Below are positions 62,501-64,000 of a stretch of 64,000 bases of DNA, piece by piece. Under the pieces are notes generated by a model, which did not search any database, was not told the origin of the DNA, and was given only the letters and a program-made list of their open reading frames with translations. Each line of letters opens with the position of its first letter. The first letter of the stretch is position 1. Position numbers and translations under genes: made by a program. The stretch comes from Datnioides undecimradiatus (Eukaryota > Chordata > Actinopteri > Lobotiformes > Datnioididae): contig WARS01000110.1 in assembly GCA_008933995.1 (NCBI GenBank), forward strand, positions 2,356,001-2,420,000, read 5' to 3'.

Positions 62501-63479
62501 TATATATCAACACATGCATATATTGCCATTTTTTTCATCTACATCAAAACTGTTAAAGAATACAGTATCACATTCATAACGTCTAAGTAAAACAGAGTTT
62601 CCTGTGTTTCTGCTTAAGGGTCAGCATGTGATGGTTTTGTACTTCCTGTTTCATTTTGAAACGTTTTACCTCTTGTGTCTCTGTTCCATTGTTTTCACCT
62701 GTGCCTGTTTGGTGTTCCCTCCCCTGTCTATACATGTTATGTCACCATGTGCCTTTGTTCCCATGTTTTTCCTAGTGTTTGGATATGGATGGATATTTGC
62801 CTGTTCAAGGACTTTGCCTTTGCCTGCCCCCCTTCTGGATGTGTTTGCTCACTTTGGACTGATTACCTGGTTTTGACCCTGCCTGCCTCAATCACTTGTA
62901 AGCCTAAGCCATTTTTCTCACAATAAACTGTCTCTCCTCCGAGTCACTGCCTGCAATGAGGTTCATCCATCACCTCAACTTGGTTCTTCATAAGTTACTG
63001 TGACCCTTATGTGTAGTTACATTTTTGAGAAGGTGCAGCTACTGTTTAGCCTGGAAATAACCACTAGTTCTCTCCAACAATTCAGAAAAAGTCAGAAAAA
63101 GAAAAAAAGACCACTATATCTATTCAAGGCAGCAGGTTTACAGAAGTGACCTAAACTAACCTGTGTGTTACAGCCAGGCCAATGTCTCTTCTGAGTGTCT
63201 GAGGGGAACTCCTGTGCATGGTTGCATCTACAGAGAACATCAGAATGTAGTATGTTAAAAATATCAGCTGAGACAATGGTTAAAATATAATCTGTAGTCA
63301 GTCTGTGTTATGGGTACTCACTGTCCAGCAGGGAGGGGTTTCCAGGCATCATGTATGGGGCTGTAGCTGGGACGGGGCTTCGTGCAGACAGCAGGGGTGA
63401 CCGCAGTACTGAGTCTTCAGAACTGTTCCCACAGCCATTGATATGAATAGCAGCCAACACTTTATTCTTCTTGCAGGCT
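53376..63479 (-). CDS. ksr1: Kinase suppressor of Ras 1, C-terminal 612 residues (gene continues right of window)
   Basis: Fifteen exons (63479 down to 53376) with GT-AG borders and one continuous frame (1840 nt). KSR1 is the scaffold that holds Raf, MEK and ERK together on Ras signalling. In order: a linker ([13 protein letters not shown]...), a C1 zinc-finger domain over four exons ([29 protein letters not shown]) with Raf-type spacing, a RRAESVPSD 14-3-3-type site, a Ser/Pro-rich stretch, an FHFP motif equivalent to the ERK-docking FxFP, an acidic segment, and the kinase-like domain starting [17 protein letters not shown]. The catalytic Lys is replaced by Arg (EVAIRLLE), the family hallmark; [11 protein letters not shown] and LAPE are present. 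GSGEG and [16 protein letters not shown] favour KSR1 over KSR2. N-terminal exons (SAM-like CA1) are outside the window. Confidence 0.95.
53626..53761 (-). CDS. ksr1: ksr1 exon: kinase C-lobe
   Basis: 136 nt, [35 protein letters not shown]; donor GTGAGT at 53625. Confidence 0.93.
54359..54490 (-). CDS. ksr1: ksr1 exon: APE motif
   Basis: 132 nt, [20 protein letters not shown], then [17 protein letters not shown]; donor GTACTG at 54358. Confidence 0.93.
54972..55512 (+). pseudogene. Unidentified coding-like stretch antisense in a ksr1 intron
   Basis: One frame reads a Lys/Arg-rich segment then [14 protein letters not shown] and [11 protein letters not shown], a TGA at 55188, and past it PEPQYPPAA in the same frame. 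Another frame farther on reads [19 protein letters not shown]. There is no ATG at the left end. The biased composition and the stop inside a Pro-rich run suggest a decayed coding sequence, perhaps of a retroelement. I do not recognise the family. Confidence 0.25.
55943..56076 (-). CDS. ksr1: ksr1 exon: catalytic-loop and DFG
   Basis: 134 nt, [40 protein letters not shown] replaces HRD as usual in KSR. Confidence 0.94.
56303..56399 (-). CDS. ksr1: ksr1 exon: [11 protein letters not shown] ... QIAQEIVK
   Basis: 97 nt, donor GTAAGC at 56302, phases fit. Corresponds to the kinase hinge and alphaD-alphaE helices. Confidence 0.92.
56534..56730 (-). CDS. ksr1: ksr1 exon: Gly-rich loop, VAIR and alphaC
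   Basis: 197 nt, [38 protein letters not shown] and PPHLAIIT. Arg replaces the ATP-anchoring Lys. Confidence 0.95.
56817..57059 (-). CDS. ksr1: ksr1 exon: acidic segment and start of kinase domain
   Basis: 243 nt, 81 codons, [17 protein letters not shown] ... [19 protein letters not shown] ... ELIGK. Ends inside the Gly-rich loop; donor GT at 56816. Confidence 0.93.
57632..57674 (-). CDS. ksr1: ksr1 small exon: [14 protein letters not shown]
   Basis: 43 nt with acceptor GCTCACAG and donor GTGAGT; phases fit. Hydrophilic linker. Confidence 0.75.
58101..58152 (-). CDS. ksr1: ksr1 exon: [16 protein letters not shown]
   Basis: 52 nt with acceptor TTCAACAG and donor GTAAGA; phases fit both neighbours. 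The sequence differs from what I recall of mammalian KSR1 here. Confidence 0.75.
59387..59561 (-). CDS. ksr1: ksr1 exon: Ser/Pro-rich region ending in the FxFP motif
   Basis: 175 nt. [18 protein letters not shown] near the start, and CRDNRFHFP at the end (FHFP aligns with the ERK-docking FxFP). Donor GTCAAT at 59386 is weak but the frame and homology support it. Confidence 0.9.
59763..59875 (-). CDS. ksr1: ksr1 exon: RRAESVPSD 14-3-3-type site
   Basis: 113 nt, from [18 protein letters not shown] to [11 protein letters not shown]; donor GTAAGT at 59762. The Ser sits in an R-x-x-S-x-P setting like S392 of mammalian KSR1. Confidence 0.93.
60636..60697 (-). CDS. ksr1: ksr1 exon: C1 domain, second half
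   Basis: 62 nt, [19 protein letters not shown]; the last zinc ligands (His, Cys, Cys). Donor GTAAGT at 60635. Confidence 0.92.
60789..60872 (-). CDS. ksr1: ksr1 exon: C1 domain, first half
   Basis: 84 nt, [19 protein letters not shown] then FGVKCKHC; donor GTAAGT at 60788. Carries four zinc-ligand Cys. Confidence 0.92.
61620..61990 (+). mobile_element. Dispersed element, 3' end, related in style
   Basis: T-rich TTTTGG repeats ending in GCCTAATTAAACTGTTCGCT and then CTGCACACCAGG, resembling the same type of tail as at 62600. Weak evidence. Confidence 0.35.
62600..62960 (+). mobile_element. Dispersed teleost element, 3' end
   Basis: TGGACTGATTACCTGGTTTT, GACCCTGCCTGCC and AATAAACTGTCTCTCC occur in the order of a very common fish element tail with a built-in poly(A) signal (CAATAAACTG, about 62921). 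Class not determined. Confidence 0.5.
63161..63227 (-). CDS. ksr1: ksr1 exon: [20 protein letters not shown]
   Basis: 67 nt, acceptor CTCTGTAG, donor GTTAGT at 63160. Leads into the C1 domain first His. Confidence 0.85.
63322..63479 (-). CDS. ksr1: ksr1 exon: [17 protein letters not shown]... linker
   Basis: 158 nt, acceptor TCCTTGCAG, donor GTGAGT at 63321. Begins with the last base of a codon split with an upstream exon outside the window. Confidence 0.85.
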
Positions 63480-64000
63480 CTGCAAGGACAGAGAGCAAAC
63501 AAAAATATTCCACAAAATAGTCCACTTCATCCCGTGACACTGTGAAAATTCAGCTGCACAAAACAGTTTGCTGAAAAATTAATTGTCCTGTAATTGGTAG
63601 CCAGTAAACCATTGCTTAATAGTTGGGGACAGATATGTGCAAGTAGTGATTTACACAAGAAAACTGTGTTGAACAGAATAAACAACTTCCGACAACTTTG
63701 TCAGGTTGTACAGTTTGTCCTGAGAGTGGGATAAACTATAAGTAAAAAAACTATAAGCTCAGCTGAAATCAGTTTAATCCACTAGAGAGAATGAATGTGC
63801 TCACTAAAGCAGATGCTGATTTGTCATGTTATATTCAGTTATATTATGAGATATCTTGTGTGAAAACTTGATATTCTTGGTTTATCCTGGCACCTAAGAA
63901 CAGTAATAAAACAATTTATTTAGAACAGGCTGACTGCACTTGCATTTGCTAACTGGCATCAGCATTATGTCCTCAAATTCCACCTCATGGTCTATTACAG
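63480..64000 (-). other. ksr1 intron, right window edge
   Basis: Upstream of the acceptor at 63480. No coding sequence seen; the preceding ksr1 exon must be right of the window. Confidence 0.6.

Larger units (their letters stand above)
60873..63160 (-). other. ksr1 intron holding two dispersed repeats
   Basis: Two plus-strand repeat tails, about 61620-61990 and 62600-62960, sit in this intron. No host coding sequence seen. Confidence 0.6.

Noticed and set aside
1..64000. tRNA, rRNA, CRISPR arrays, bacterial operons
   Set aside because: Looked for and not seen; the sequence is vertebrate in character.

Overview
The window looks like a piece of a teleost fish nuclear chromosome, probably a spiny-rayed fish. 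It is AT-rich and intron-dominated, with GT-AG split genes, many microsatellites and degraded fish-type transposable elements. There is no prokaryotic operon structure, CRISPR array, rRNA or tRNA that I can see. Exon structures were worked out by eye from splice motifs, reading phase and remembered protein families; no search was run.

Layout, left to right. (1) About 1.3-30.9 kb, minus strand: the 5' part of myo18a (unconventional myosin XVIIIa). It has a non-coding first exon near 30.8-30.9 kb, a first coding exon with the KE-rich N-terminus and PDZ domain (27686-28705), a roughly 25-kb intron, a possible 33-nt microexon (2934-2966), and a very large Pro/Ser/Lys-rich exon of 403 codons (1336-2544). 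The myosin motor and coiled-coil exons would lie left of base 1. (2) 34.2-35.1 kb, plus strand: a complete phospholipid scramblase whose whole coding region is one exon, suggesting a retrocopy. (3) 38.6-45.6 kb, minus strand: a complete eight-exon tandem-repeat galectin (lgals9-like, 362 aa) with two CRDs, joined by a linker of seven imperfect PGF hexapeptides. A TATA box and an exact ISRE match lie just upstream. (4) 53.4-63.5 kb, minus strand: the 3' part of ksr1 (kinase suppressor of Ras 1). Fifteen consecutive exons keep one frame for 612 residues, covering a C1 domain, a Ser/Pro linker with 14-3-3-like and FxFP motifs, and the whole pseudokinase domain. The N-terminal exons lie right of base 64000.

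The rest is introns and intergenic DNA with repeats. These include L2-like and other LINE 3' ends, a MITE-like element with inverted ends inside a galectin intron, three copies of one dispersed repeat family carrying (GA)n and (CTA/AAT)n tracts, several perfect hairpins, and two unidentified coding-like stretches antisense to or downstream of ksr1.

The genes do not form a pathway. MYO18A is a Golgi/actin scaffold, the scramblase a membrane protein, galectin-9 an immune lectin and KSR1 a Raf-MEK-ERK scaffold. From memory, MYO18A, LGALS9 and KSR1 all lie in human 17q11.2, so this is probably an old conserved neighbourhood with a scramblase inserted.
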